Assembly (NCBI RefSeq): GCF_932526225.1
Contig: NC_064046.1
Coordinates: 5,629,306 to 5,693,305, forward strand
DNA: 64,000 nucleotides
Source: Nematostella vectensis
Taxonomy: Eukaryota; Cnidaria; Anthozoa; Actiniaria; Edwardsiidae
Direction: 5' to 3'
The position numbers and the translations under genes are program-made. The first letter of the stretch is position 1; each line of letters begins with the position of its first letter. Positions 43,501-58,680 of the stretch are shown here, one piece after another. The notes beneath the pieces are model-generated. The model saw nothing but the letters and a program-made list of their open reading frames with translations. It searched no databases and had not been told where the DNA came from.

Positions 43501-46500
43501 GTGATTCCAGAAAATAGCCTTGGTCTTGACAAAGGGATTATTACAAACTTTCATTTTTGCACGGGCTATCCTTTCTCGTTGAAATATGTACCTCAGACAT
43601 AGCTACCTTTCGCATTCCTAGACTACTTATATTAAATAAGTAATCTCCATTCTGCTTGGCGGCTCCCAAAGTCCCAAGGCAACCAAAAATACCCCAAATA
43701 GAACTCGCGATGTCTTTTGGTACGTCACAAGCTGTGCGTCGTAACTAGACAAGGATGGGAACCTGCCTTCTCTATAGCTGTGCAAGCAATATTTCATTCA
43801 GTGTTTTTGAAATGATACGGTGACCTTTTTCCATATGTTCTGATTGAGTTCAATCTTCAGCCTTCATGGACGAAAACATACCACACAGTATTGTTTTATG
43901 AGCTCATTGTTTTTGTGTCATTTTGTTTTCGGGGTTCTCTATGCCCGGTCGTATAACCTAAATAATATATCTATAGTCATGGGCTGTCCAGCCTTCAAAG
44001 TGTTTTTATATGTCGTGTACATATCAACCGTAAAACAGTATACTGAAGCATTCATTATCTAGAAGAAAATTGAAACGATAAGAACAGAATCTTTTTAATT
44101 GGCAAGGATCGAATGTCGCGCGCCAGCCGTGAACATAATACAGAAACACTAGCGAGAAGAAACACCAGGGTTACGGTGTGCATCAGGAGAAAAATAAAAA
44201 AAAAATCGGCGATTTACCTCCCAGGGCACCTGGACTTGGAAGTTTTGAACAGCTGTTTTAATGAGCCTAGTTCTGTCATTAAGAGCATTGTTCTTTATTT
44301 ATATAACCCGCGCATCGTGAAGTGATCGTACGGCTGTGCACCCAGATATATTCATTCATAGTTGGATGATAATCTAATCCGTCTACTTGATCTCTAGAAT
44401 GTGCCAGTTTATCTGACGATATTTCCCAAAAGTAAGACGCAAAGTGCTTTTTAACAATAAGAGTACACCTATACGTGCACTCGCTACCATACGGGATACT
44501 CGCTACCAAATGCACCCGATGCCAGACGGAACATTAGCTGCCACGCGCACTCGCTACCACGTGCACGCGCGCCACAACGTGCACTCACTACCACGTGCAT
44601 GCGCGCCACCACGTGCACTCACTACCACGTGCACGCGCGCTACCACACGCACTCGCTACCGCGTGCACTCGCTGCCATACGGAGTACTCGCTACCACGTG
44701 AACTTCGTATATCTACCACCACGCGCCATTTAGTAGAAGAGGCAAAGAGACGATTCAAGTTCACCACAATCTTTATTGCCCACGAGCGGCCATAGCGCAT
44801 GTACCGAGACAGAGCTAACACATGTGGTGGATCAACAGGTCGTAGGCTTACACAGCAATAACTATACTATGACCCAACTCCATTTTCCCTTTTACCTGCT
44901 TACTTGAATTTTAAGTAAAATAGAAAGAGAACTAATTACAAAGATGTGCTATGATATGGGCTGCCTGGTGGACAAATATAGTTATCTTTCTTCGTAACAT
45001 CACATATGGCGTATTATGTAAGCACACACGATGATGAATATCATGTCGAGTGAGCAAGAGATCTATCTATTTTCTCAAATATGCCTTTAAAAATAGAAAG
45101 AATGAACGGTAATACCCTCACGCCATTACTTACCGACCCCACCAAAACCATACTCACTGTTATACCGACTCCACCCAAATCATACTCACTGTTATACCGA
45201 CCCCACCAAAACCATAGTCACCCTTATACCGACCCCACCAAAACCATACTCACCGTTATACCGACCCCACCCAAATCATACTCACTGTTATACCGACCCC
45301 ACCAAAACCATAGTCACCCTTATACGGACCCCACCAAAACCATACTCACCGTTATACCTTCTTCACCCAAACCATAGTCACCGTTATACCGACCCCACCC
45401 AAACCAAAGTCACCGTTATACCGACCCCACCCAAACCATACTCACCGTTATACCGACCCCACCCAAACCATTCTCACCGTTATACCGACCCCACCAAAAC
45501 CATACTCACCGTTATACCTTCTTCACCCAAACCATACTCACCGCTATACTGACCCCACCCAAACCATACTCACCGCTATACCGACCCCACCCAAACCATA
45601 CTCACCGCTATACCGACCCCACCCAAACCATACTCACCGTTATACTGACCCCACCAAAACCATATTTAACCTTATACCTTTTCCATCCAATCAATCAATT
45701 TTCAAGTAATCACAGTCACCGTTATACACCTGTTCCATCCAAACCATAACGCAATAATCATTGTCACTATCACATACTTCTGTACCTGGTATCATATTCA
45801 GCATCTGCTATTTCCTACACATATCTCTTTGTCGAAAACACATTTAACCGCCCACTTACCCAGCCGCTTAAAAAAATTGTTTGAATTCAAAAGCTGTTGA
45901 TGCAGTGGTTAAAAGCCCCCTTAACCTTATGGTATCTAATGTTGCTGGTTTGCTGTTTTCAGGGCGAGAAAGGCGATAGCTGCACAGCAAGCTGCAATAA
46001 TTACATCTCTCACTCCGCCGATCCTTGCACCGACAAACTCGAAGGCTTGTTAAGATACGCGCCGAAGACATCCGGATTAGAGATCTGTTCGCACAGAAAG
46101 TGGCAACACCTCACTGGGGTCTCCCCCCAAAGAACAGGCAACAACACCCCCCGGAAATCCTGCCTTGACATCTTATTCCGAGGAGAGAGTTATGGTGACG
46201 GCATGTACTGGTTGAACCCAATCGGAGGAGACGACCATAGGAATGCCTTCCGTAGTTACTGCGACATGACAACAGCAGGGGGTGGGTGGACACTCGTGGC
46301 CAAGATAACGGACGATTACAGCTGGGTGTGTCCCTCCCGTAAGGGTCAGATCTGCTTGAAAGCCCCCTCAGACCCGATGTACGGCAGCCTGTTCCACTCC
46401 ATTCACCAGCGAGACAGCGTCGACCTGTCAATCACACATGACGTAGACGCTGGCGTCCATCTCAACAATACCTTGATAAGAATGCTCTTTAAGGGTGGAC

Positions 46501-46949
46501 GACAGTCCATACGCTTCACCTTCGTGACGGCAAACAGCGGTTGGGTCCCATCCGAGGATGCGTACGCAGTCTTTCACCCCGGGCGAAGTAACGAGCTGTT
46601 TGTTGACGGTGTCTGGGCCGCGTACAATAAGTCCCACATGGATTACACTTGGAACGTCATTAAGCACAGCCGCAAAGATAAGAAGTTTGACGGCACGCTG
46701 ATATGCTGGGGTAACAATGTTCCAGTCTCCTATCGATTCTACGACCACGGGTTGCATTTCGGGTCCCCCGCGCGGGCCCGCAAGCCGTGCCTCTTGGATC
46801 ACGACGAGCACGAGGTGATGCTGAAGAGTCACTACGCCATCCTCGAGGGCTCCCCCCTCCGCGCGCGCTGGGACATGGCACAGTTCGGCTACCTCGGTGC
46901 GTCCATTGTACAGGCTCCCAATAAACGCATCGCCATCTGGGTGCGATAA
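40501..46949 (+). CDS. Secreted collagen-like protein with a fibrinogen-related C-terminal domain, 4 exons
   Basis: Exons are 40501-40571, 40687-40822, 41521-41583 and 45963-46949; junctions are GT/AG with phases 2, 0, 0. The product is 418 residues. MERLVKFLLLIITITPQPTW is a signal peptide. Residues about 61-96 are about 12 Gly-X-Y triplets (GLDGLRGEK, GERGLMGRR, GPRGFPGAK, GEKGDS), spread over three exons. The C-terminal domain begins with the fibrinogen-related pattern SCLDILFRGESYGDGMYWL ... YCDMTTAGGGWTLVAKI, then diverges from classical fibrinogen and looks closer to intelectin-like or cnidarian skeletal-matrix proteins. It is probably an extracellular matrix or lectin-like protein; ligand unknown. 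Intron 3 is 4.4 kb and holds two repeat tracts. Confidence 0.88.
43073..43134. repeat. Two-copy 31-bp tandem duplication, intronic
   Basis: GAATGCTGGAGCTACTAGCA plus TGCGGCCCAAT is followed by a near-identical copy. The small palindrome GCTAGCATGC is inside each copy. Confidence 0.75.
44450..44710. repeat. Irregular CACGTG/GCGCGC-rich repeat
   Basis: Variants of CTACCACGTGCACGCGCGCC and CACTCGCTACCA recur about a dozen times with irregular spacing. The tract is rich in E-box cores (CACGTG) and alternating purine-pyrimidine GCGCGC. It lies in intron 3 of the collagen/fibrinogen-like gene. Confidence 0.85.
45120..45690. repeat. 32-bp minisatellite, about 17 copies
   Basis: The unit is ACCGACCCCACCCAAACCAT plus ACTCACCGTTAT. 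It lies in the same intron, about 270 bp before the last exon. Confidence 0.95.
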
Positions 46950-47167
46950 GTGACCTTGAGCACATCTCTTCCGTCGCCAAAACAAATTCTACATCGATGC
47001 GAAGTCGGGTTGCTTTATCGATACTACTATAACAATTGGTTACCTGTTACTATCATTTGACTGTTACGTCACTGATATATCATGTGATACTATGACGTCA
47101 TGAACTGTGTGAACCTTACTACTTATTAGCGTTTTGCTACTTGTTGGGAGTAAAAAGAGCGAACTAT

Positions 47168-51541
<4,374 letters not shown>

Positions 51542-54500
51542 TTAGCCCGCATGGCAGCGTCCCAGTCTTATGGGAGTCTTGAGCCATGTTTGGGTCGCCT
51601 GGGCTCTCAGGATGATTCCAGGAATACGAAGTTTCTGGGCCAACAGGCTTGTGTGATTTTTCCTCTTTCTGCGCTTTGTAACCGCGCGACACACGAGACC
51701 TGATGCACATGGACTTACGAACTTTGGGCTGGAGTCCGCCTGTTGAACAATCAGAGTGCAGAGTTTAGCCTTATATACCAATCACAGTGAAGAGTTAAAC
51801 CTAATGTACCAATCAGAGTGCAGAGTTAAACCTTCAGTGCCAATCAGATTGCAGAGTTAAACCTTCAGTGCCAATCAGAGTGCAGAGTTAAACCTTCAGT
51901 GCCAATCAAAGTGCAGAGTTAAACCTTATGTACCAAACAGAGTGCAGAGTTAAACCCTATGTACCAATCAGAATGCAGAGTTAAACCTTATGTACCAATC
52001 AGAGTGCAGAGTTAAACCTTATGTACCAATCAGAGTGCAGAGTTAAACCTTATGTACCAATCAGAGTGCAGAGTTAAACCCTATGTACCAATCAGAGTAC
52101 AGAGTTAAACCTTATGTACCAATCAGAGTGCAGAGTTAAACCCTATGTACCAATCAGAGTACAGAGTTAAATCTTATGTACCAATCAGAGTGCAGAGTTA
52201 AACCTTATGTACCAATCAGAGTGCAGAGTTAAACCTTATGTAATAATCAGAGTGCACGGTTAAACCTTATGTACCAATCAGAGTGCAGAGTTAAACCTTA
52301 TGTACCAATCAGAGTGCAGAGTTAAACCTTATGTACCAATCAGAGTGCAGAGTTAAACCTTATGTAATAATCAGAGTGCAGAGTTAAACCTTATGTACCA
52401 ATCAGAGTGCAGAGTTAAACCTTATGTACCAATCAGAGTGCAGAGTTAAACCTTATGTACCAATCAGAGTGCAGAGTTAAACCTTATGTAATAATCAGAG
52501 TGCAGAGTTAAACCTTATGTACCAATCAGAGTGCAGAGTTAAACCTTATGTACCAATCAGAGTGCAAAGTTAAACCTTATGTACCAATCAGAGTACAGAG
52601 TTAAACCTTCAGTGCCAATCAGAGTGCAGAATTAAACCTTATGTACCAATCAGAGTACTGGGTAAATTAGTAGAAAGCAAAACAAAGCACAGTGCTGAAG
52701 AAAAAGACTCGGTTTGGATCGATATAAAAACCAAAAACAATTATCTCATCAGTCGCAACCAGCTAAATCCCAGTCGAACTGATTCGTTAACAATTCTCTT
52801 AATCACGAAAAATCTACCACCCAATAGAAGAAATCTTTTGCTAATCAGACAACAAGTTGGATGTAGCTGGTACTGACCTGCAGTACGCATGCGTGGCCTT
52901 GCTGCTTGAGCTCCATGCAAATGTTGACGGTAGAGACACAGAACATGTTAGCGGGACAACTCCCTGCGTCACAGCTCATGTGCGGTACGCACACACCAGA
53001 CCGACGCGCACAGTTGGACGACCCGCTACACTTCCGCCTCAGTCGCACCACCACAGAAGCCTGCCTTGGGTCGAACAGGAGCCCACAGAACTCTGTAAAC
53101 TTACAGTCATCATGAGCCACACATAGTCTGCGGTCACCATTATGAGTGCTGTTACCGAGCGTGCGCAGACAAACACGTGTCATATTGTGACAGTACTGTC
53201 CGGATTGGCAGTCCTGGTCCAGCTGGCAGTAGAACCCTCGCGACTGGACGCAACCGAAGAAGTCATGGCAGTACTCGGCGCTCGTGCAGTTTGCGTCGCT
53301 GGTGCACTGTCTGTGAGAAGTCTTTCTGGTCACGCTGGTAGGGATTTGCGGAATCTCCAGACAGAAATTCCAAATTTTATGGCAGTATTTATTCCCAGAG
53401 CAATCGTCGTCCGACTTGCAACTGACAAGGGAGGAGGCCCTTGTAGTCACAACAGGTAGAATGGGAGTTGGTAAGCACATGTTGAATTTCTCGTGGCAGT
53501 ACTCGCCCGGTCCGCACGGGCACTGACGCGACTGGGCGCGAGGGGCCGCTGCTGCTTTGAGGGGAACATTTGCTTGTTTCAAGCAGAGTCCCAGCATCTT
53601 GTTGCAGTCCTGGTGTGGCCCGCATTGCGATCTTGATTGACAGCGGACCTGGGTGGATTAACAGTAGAAACTGCGTTACTGTACACGTACATATCACAGC
53701 GACTAAAAGGCGCGTACCCAGGATTGGTTGAGGGGGTGCACAGTCATAGATATCATATGGATAAAAGCATAAGATTCGAAGATTCCTAAATAAGAAATAA
53801 CCCACTTTTTGGCTGTCAAGGGGTGATGCGCGCGCACCCTGTGCATCCCCTGTGTACCCGCCTGGCTAGCATGGTCAAGGCATTTGAATCTCATGCTACG
53901 AGATGAGTGTATCACGTTGTAATTACGTAATGGGACACGTAACGATCACGCTATGATCGCGTCATAAGTTTTCTTGCAAATAAGCCGATATATTTATAGT
54001 TGTAAACAATAATAAAAGAGTGCGTGGTTGATCGACATTCTTTTAAGCCTAGTTTTCACACAAGCGCAAGCACAAGGTATCATTTTTTCCCTTTTTCTTG
54101 TGCTTGCGTTTGGTTGTGCGATGTGAAAACCGAACACAAGGAAGATAAAAGATGAATGGCAAATTTATTATTCATGTCATGTGACTAAACATGCAAATGA
54201 AATCCCGACCTTCTTCAAACTACAGTTTTAGGAAAAGTTTAGCGAAATTGTAAGAGCGTATCTGGTCCTATATAACAAGGAATGCAAGGATTTCAAAGAC
54301 CGCAAAATGAAGCGACGAAAAGCTTAGTAAGAGTTAACCCAAGAAATGGGGATAAAAGCAAGGTAAATTATTACGGAGACCTCGTGTATTTAAAATGAGG
54401 CCCAACGTGCGGGACGAGAAAGGAAATGGCGCCTTTTTCTAAAAAGTAAAATAAGCTACAGCAAACGCTTTTCTATGTCCACCATTATTGGATCGACTCA

Positions 54501-57252
54501 CGGTATGGCATGGCACTAGTGAAATCTGAGTTTGTGCTTGCGCTTATCCACAACTCGTTTTCACTTAAAACAAAACCCTTGTTCTTACGCTTGCGTCACT
54601 AGTGAAACCTAGGCTTCAGAATGATGTAAAGGACACCTGATATAACGTAACCTTCCGCTATAAAATAAATTATAATAAGAATAGAAATAAAAAAAATATG
54701 TTCTAAATCCATCGATCTGTTTCTTATCGCTTTCCTTTTTTCATTTCACACGATCACCGAATCTAATCAGTTTTCCACTGGCATTCAAAATGTGTCCAAG
54801 CATAAAACACGAGATTCTCATTTATTACATGGCAGTGTTTTAGACTTATCGACTTGCCAATCATATAAAGATAAAAATCTTAGACAGAGGGGAGACACAG
54901 GGAAGATAGGGGAACTTCCCCTTTAGATAAGGACGAGCCCAGACCACAAGCCCGCACCAGCCCTGACATAGCTACATCTCTGGGGTGAGCGGTACGGGCT
55001 ACCTTTTCCATAGACTCTTTTTGCCTTTTTCAACCCATGGAATTAAATTGTTCGGATGATGCTATTTCTTCATAGAATGTGTGGTTTAGAGGTTTGGGGT
55101 AGAATCACTGGCGGTACTGTGTAATTCTTTTAATTATTGTTAAATAGATATTAATCATTAATGTTATTAATATCTCATCATTGTCATTATTTGATTAGAT
55201 GGTGTCAATGCTTTGATTAAACGTCATAGGCTGACTACGACCTCCTTAAAAAAGGTCAATCAACTACTGCTTCGTTATTGTTTTTCATTGAAAATGCAGC
55301 GGTTTATTCCCAAGGAAGCTTCAAAATAATAATCTACAAATGAACTTGATATGTTATTGACGATATTTGATTGAAAATATCTTTGTTACCTACTAGAATT
55401 AGCCGATGGAATGGATGCTTGCCATTGCCATTGAGTGGGAGCATAAAATAGCGGCGTGATTGCCCTTTTTTTAAGGTCACGGAAATATCGCAATCCCTGA
55501 ATGGAAAAGAAACACGTCCTCTGCTTCCGCTTTTGCTTCCTATTGCCGGGAGGAGCCCTAGCGGCATGTTCTTAGCCAATAGCATGCCGCACAGCCGCCT
55601 CAGAAACGACCAATCAAATCCCACCGCCAGCCATCTTTAAGAGGCAAATTTCTCTCTAAAACTAAACGGCAAACGGCGTGTGTTGAAATCGGCAATCGCA
55701 TTCTTTGAATTGTTTGCCAAAGGCGCTATCCTTTTTTGTCAACCAAAATGCAACGGCAGCGTACGTAACCAAGAGTTCTTTTTCAAATAATTTGAAGTAT
55801 AGGGAAAACAGACAAAACAAAAGTCGAAAGATTCCAACGTTTCGGACTTTACTTGCAGTCCTTCGGTAGGGAGGCTACTAAAACCTACCATGTCGTATCG
55901 TTTTTTTTTTTTGCGGTTTGTTGTCTGTTTAAGATCCACAGGGAGCTAAACGCCGAGGTTTACTGAAATAATTAGAACGCAACGGGGTTTTCTTTACTGC
56001 AATGTAAAAAATAATAATACAATTATAGTAAATAGTGAATTGAGTGAATCAAGTCCAAATATCGAATAAAATCTTTTCAAGCAAACTTTTTAACATTTTT
56101 AACGTCAAGTTCTTAACACAATCTTGATGCAATTATTCATCATCGTGTATACCAGTAACATCTGTAAATAGTTTATAATTCCGTATGATATTTTTAAAGA
56201 CTTCATTGGATTTAATTATCTAAGTCAATTGATGAATCGGCAACTCGACCTGTCTTCGGGAACGGACATCAGTTTACCAGATGTTATTCGTTCTCACCAA
56301 TAAAAAACTCGCCTTTCGTACGATTTATCCTTATAAAAAGAACGATTTGAAACTATTAATATAATTTTCTTCAAAAAATATAATTACGGAACTTCTGATA
56401 ACAGGTTTTAGAAAGATGAAGAAATGATGTAGACACATTGCGCATGAATTCGTGATTTTAGCCAACTTGACCAAAACACGGCATCTAAAAAAGTAACTAA
56501 TCGAAAAAACGCGTTTTTTGATAAAAATAACCTGGTTTTAAAACAAAATGAAAATACCAAAGCATTATTGATAAAAGAAAAAAGATTTGTTAAACTTATT
56601 CAAAAAGCAATACTTTAAGTGCCATACTTTTGTGAGTTTGTTGATGCGCATATGGCGATTGCGTTAGCACCTTTTAGCAGTCGGTGTGTGTTCTGAGAGG
56701 AGAGTTGTATCGTTTCACAACGATATCTGTCTAGTACGAGCACGCAGGAAAAAACCCCACGATGTTTCGTATTTGAAAAAGTAATAAAAACGCTCCCAAA
56801 GCACATGAAACACATTGATTCCCAAATCTTAAATTTTTGTCCCGAAGAACTGCTTTCTTTGCAAAACAACGAATAATGTGGTACTTATAGTTTATGACTA
56901 ATTGTGATCGCTGTAGACCAGAAGGTTTTGAAACACAACGCTAATTGCGCTGTAAAAAGCAGCAAATATGTTCATCTTTGAGTTTCCTAAGCTTTTCTCG
57001 CGTTTTTTCCACACACTACTATCTGTAATGAAAAGGCTGCGTTTTCTATTCCCCTTGTTGGAAGGCGACAGCTATTGCTATACCACTAGTGTTTATCACT
57101 CCCCGGTCTCGCATTCCCTCTGAGCGCGCGTTTCATAACGGCACACCCTATATCACTTGTTCACATACCGTTTTGGATGTTGCCTTGTTCCAGTAGCTTG
57201 CCTTCAGCACAATAAGCAGCGTCAGCAGCTGGGCCATTCTCGAATAGCTCAT
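51542..57252 (-). CDS. Secreted cysteine-rich dickkopf-like protein, 3 exons
   Basis: Exons 57252-57169, 53648-52878 and 51739-51542, all phase 0, give 350 residues. MAQLLTLLIVLKASYWNKA from Met-6 is a signal peptide. Exon 2 carries about seven cysteine modules of the form C-x(3-6)-C-x4-(Y/F)C-H-x6-C, e.g. QCPCGPGEYCHEKFNMCL, CKSDDDCSGNKYCHK, CTSDANCTSAEYCHD and CQLDQDCQSGQYCHN, like the dickkopf N-terminal domain. Exon 3 supplies PCASGLVCRAVTKRRKRK ... LGRCHAG, resembling the final GLxCR ... C segment of the dickkopf colipase fold. Dickkopf proteins modulate Wnt signalling, but here that role is inference. The third exon lies beyond a 0.9-kb minisatellite; without it the frame would run into intron 2. 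Alternative: another secreted cysteine-knot-rich family. Confidence 0.82.
51772..52670 (-). repeat. 31-bp minisatellite, about 29 copies, in an intron of the dickkopf-like gene
   Basis: The unit is CCAATCAGAGTGCAGAGTTA plus AACCTTATGTA. On the minus strand it runs into the acceptor of the last exon: AACTCTGCACTCTGATTG then TTCAACAG|. The array is adjacent to the splice site but does not copy the AG. Each unit contains a CCAAT core. Confidence 0.95.
53945..54040 (-). repeat. Inverted partial copy of the dispersed repeat
   Basis: The minus strand reads AAAGAATGTCGATCAACCAC ... TTATTGTTTAC ... TTTGCAAGAAAACTT, matching 11860-11920. It abuts the element at 54045-54616. Confidence 0.7.
54045..54616. 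mobile_element. 570-bp inverted-repeat element (MITE-like)
   Basis: The left end AAGCCTAGTTTTCACACAAG and the inverted right end AAGCCTAGGTTTCACTAGTG share 13 of the first 16 bases. A GCGCAAGCAC / GTGCTTGCGC motif recurs inside. It sits in intron 1 of the dickkopf-like gene. Its termini resemble those of 62980-63170. Confidence 0.7.
55380..55490 (+). repeat. Diverged copy of the dispersed repeat
   Basis: Shares ATTAGCCGATGGAA, GAGTGGGAGC-like, ATAGCGGCGTGATTG and a TTTTTTAAGGT segment with 11995-12080. Confidence 0.6.
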
Positions 57253-57356
57253 TCTAGAATCTCTCTTGGCGATCACTGATGGTCACAATCTGTTTCTTGT
57301 TGATAAGCAAGTTTTACGCGTTGCGATGGCCTGGTCTGATTTGCCTTGTGTGGTAT

Positions 57357-57367
57357 GGCCTTTTATA
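57357..57367 (-). promoter_or_regulatory. TATA box of the dickkopf-like gene
   Basis: The minus strand reads TATAAAAGGCC about 105-115 bp upstream of the ATG at 57252. This predicts a transcription start near 57335 and an 80-base leader. The motif fits the metazoan TATAAA consensus with the usual GC-rich 3' flank. Confidence 0.6.
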
Positions 57368-57372
57368 AGCTC

Positions 57373-58149
57373 CCAGTACTGCATTCCATACCTTGAATGC
57401 GGTGACCTAGCAAGATACCCGGCTGACGACCTCAGAGCTGCGAGCGTTGAGCCCTCACGGCCACTGCTACTGGCTCTTTGACATGCCGCCTTAATTACAC
57501 CCGCAATCATCGAAATGATTCGGGCGAAAAACTGCGGGTTTTCGGCCCGGGGGAACCCGCAGGCCACTCTCAAGGCACAATTTGTATTCTTTCTCACAGG
57601 TACTGTAAACATGTTGCATTTGATGTGTGTTTTTGGGTGGTGTCATGGTGATAGGTCCCCTTCGCGCTTCTGATTGTTGATTGTGGATGATCACGTCATC
57701 CGAGGGGCGCGGGTCGTGGCGCGATGTTCATCCGCTGGCTACTGTCAACGCGGGAGCACACTCATTTTGAATTTCGCGAGTGGTGTTCGAGTCAAGGCGC
57801 ACATAATGACACTCCGGTATGTTTAGCTCGGGGCGTGTTTGACTGTGTGTGCGTCTACAGCAGTCAAAACCAGAGGGGATATCCCATATGGAAAGCATGC
57901 TGCAATAATATATTTGAGACATGACCGGATAGTTTCAAAATTTGATTACATTCTAAGCACGGAGACTATGTATTACTAATGATTTTGTTGTACAAGTAAT
58001 TCTTGATTAGGTTTATTACTATCAGCCCGAAAAAGAATTTGAAAAGGCTTCTTAATCCCTTTAGATATTCTTTGTTAACCGATAGTTGGAGCTTAGTTCT
58101 CAAAAGAATTTTTCGTTCACAACATATGTTCAATATATGAAGTAAGAGT
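57373..58149. other. Intergenic, no gene seen
   Basis: Upstream flank of the dickkopf-like gene. GC-richer at 57400-57860, with short overlapping frames on both strands and no homology I recognise. Confidence 0.5.
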
Positions 58150-58680
58150 TATCTATCGTATATCATTTCGTCGATTGTTTTTATTTTATTTTATTTTATT
58201 TATTTATTTTACTTCGCCATAAACAACAACACAAAACCTAAAAAAAAACGAAACACAGGCCGGGGACCCACTACAGACTTGGCCAATTACAGTGGTCCCC
58301 TCCCATTAAAACATATATAAATTAAAAGTTAATAGCAGTACGTGGGCACACAGATGAGACCACGCGCTTCATTTCACTTAGGGCACACGGACTTCCAGGT
58401 CCTTGGATCCTCGGATTAAATACATTAGAACGTGCATCTGTATAATAACTCATCAAAATGCGTCTGAACGAGCTAAGTGTGATTTTCAAGTCTCGTTTAA
58501 TAATATATTGTATAATAATAGTTGTATAATAATAGTATCTACTATTTAACAAGCTTACTGGGGACGCAGCATCTTGGGAAACAGTAACAAAAATAGCTAT
58601 TTTTGCTTCTCGGTATACTGTATACCTCACTGGGAATGATAAAAGGGCCTGATACACTGGCCAATCCACTCTAAGATTAG
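58150..58680 (-). mobile_element. Probable LINE 3' remnant, minus strand
   Basis: The minus strand has a 115-codon frame ending SSVCPRTAINF*, then a GC-rich 3' trailer (GGCCTGTGTTTCG) and an A-rich tail of TAAAA and TAAA repeats near 58170-58205. This resembles a 5'-truncated non-LTR element. No reverse-transcriptase core is visible, so the call is tentative. Confidence 0.45.

Noticed and set aside
44444-44821. Arg/His/Thr-rich frames on both strands
   Set aside because: Products of the CACGTG/GCGCGC repeat tract.
46111-46985. Minus-strand frames of 106-185 codons
   Set aside because: Shadows of the GC-rich last exon of the collagen/fibrinogen-like gene.
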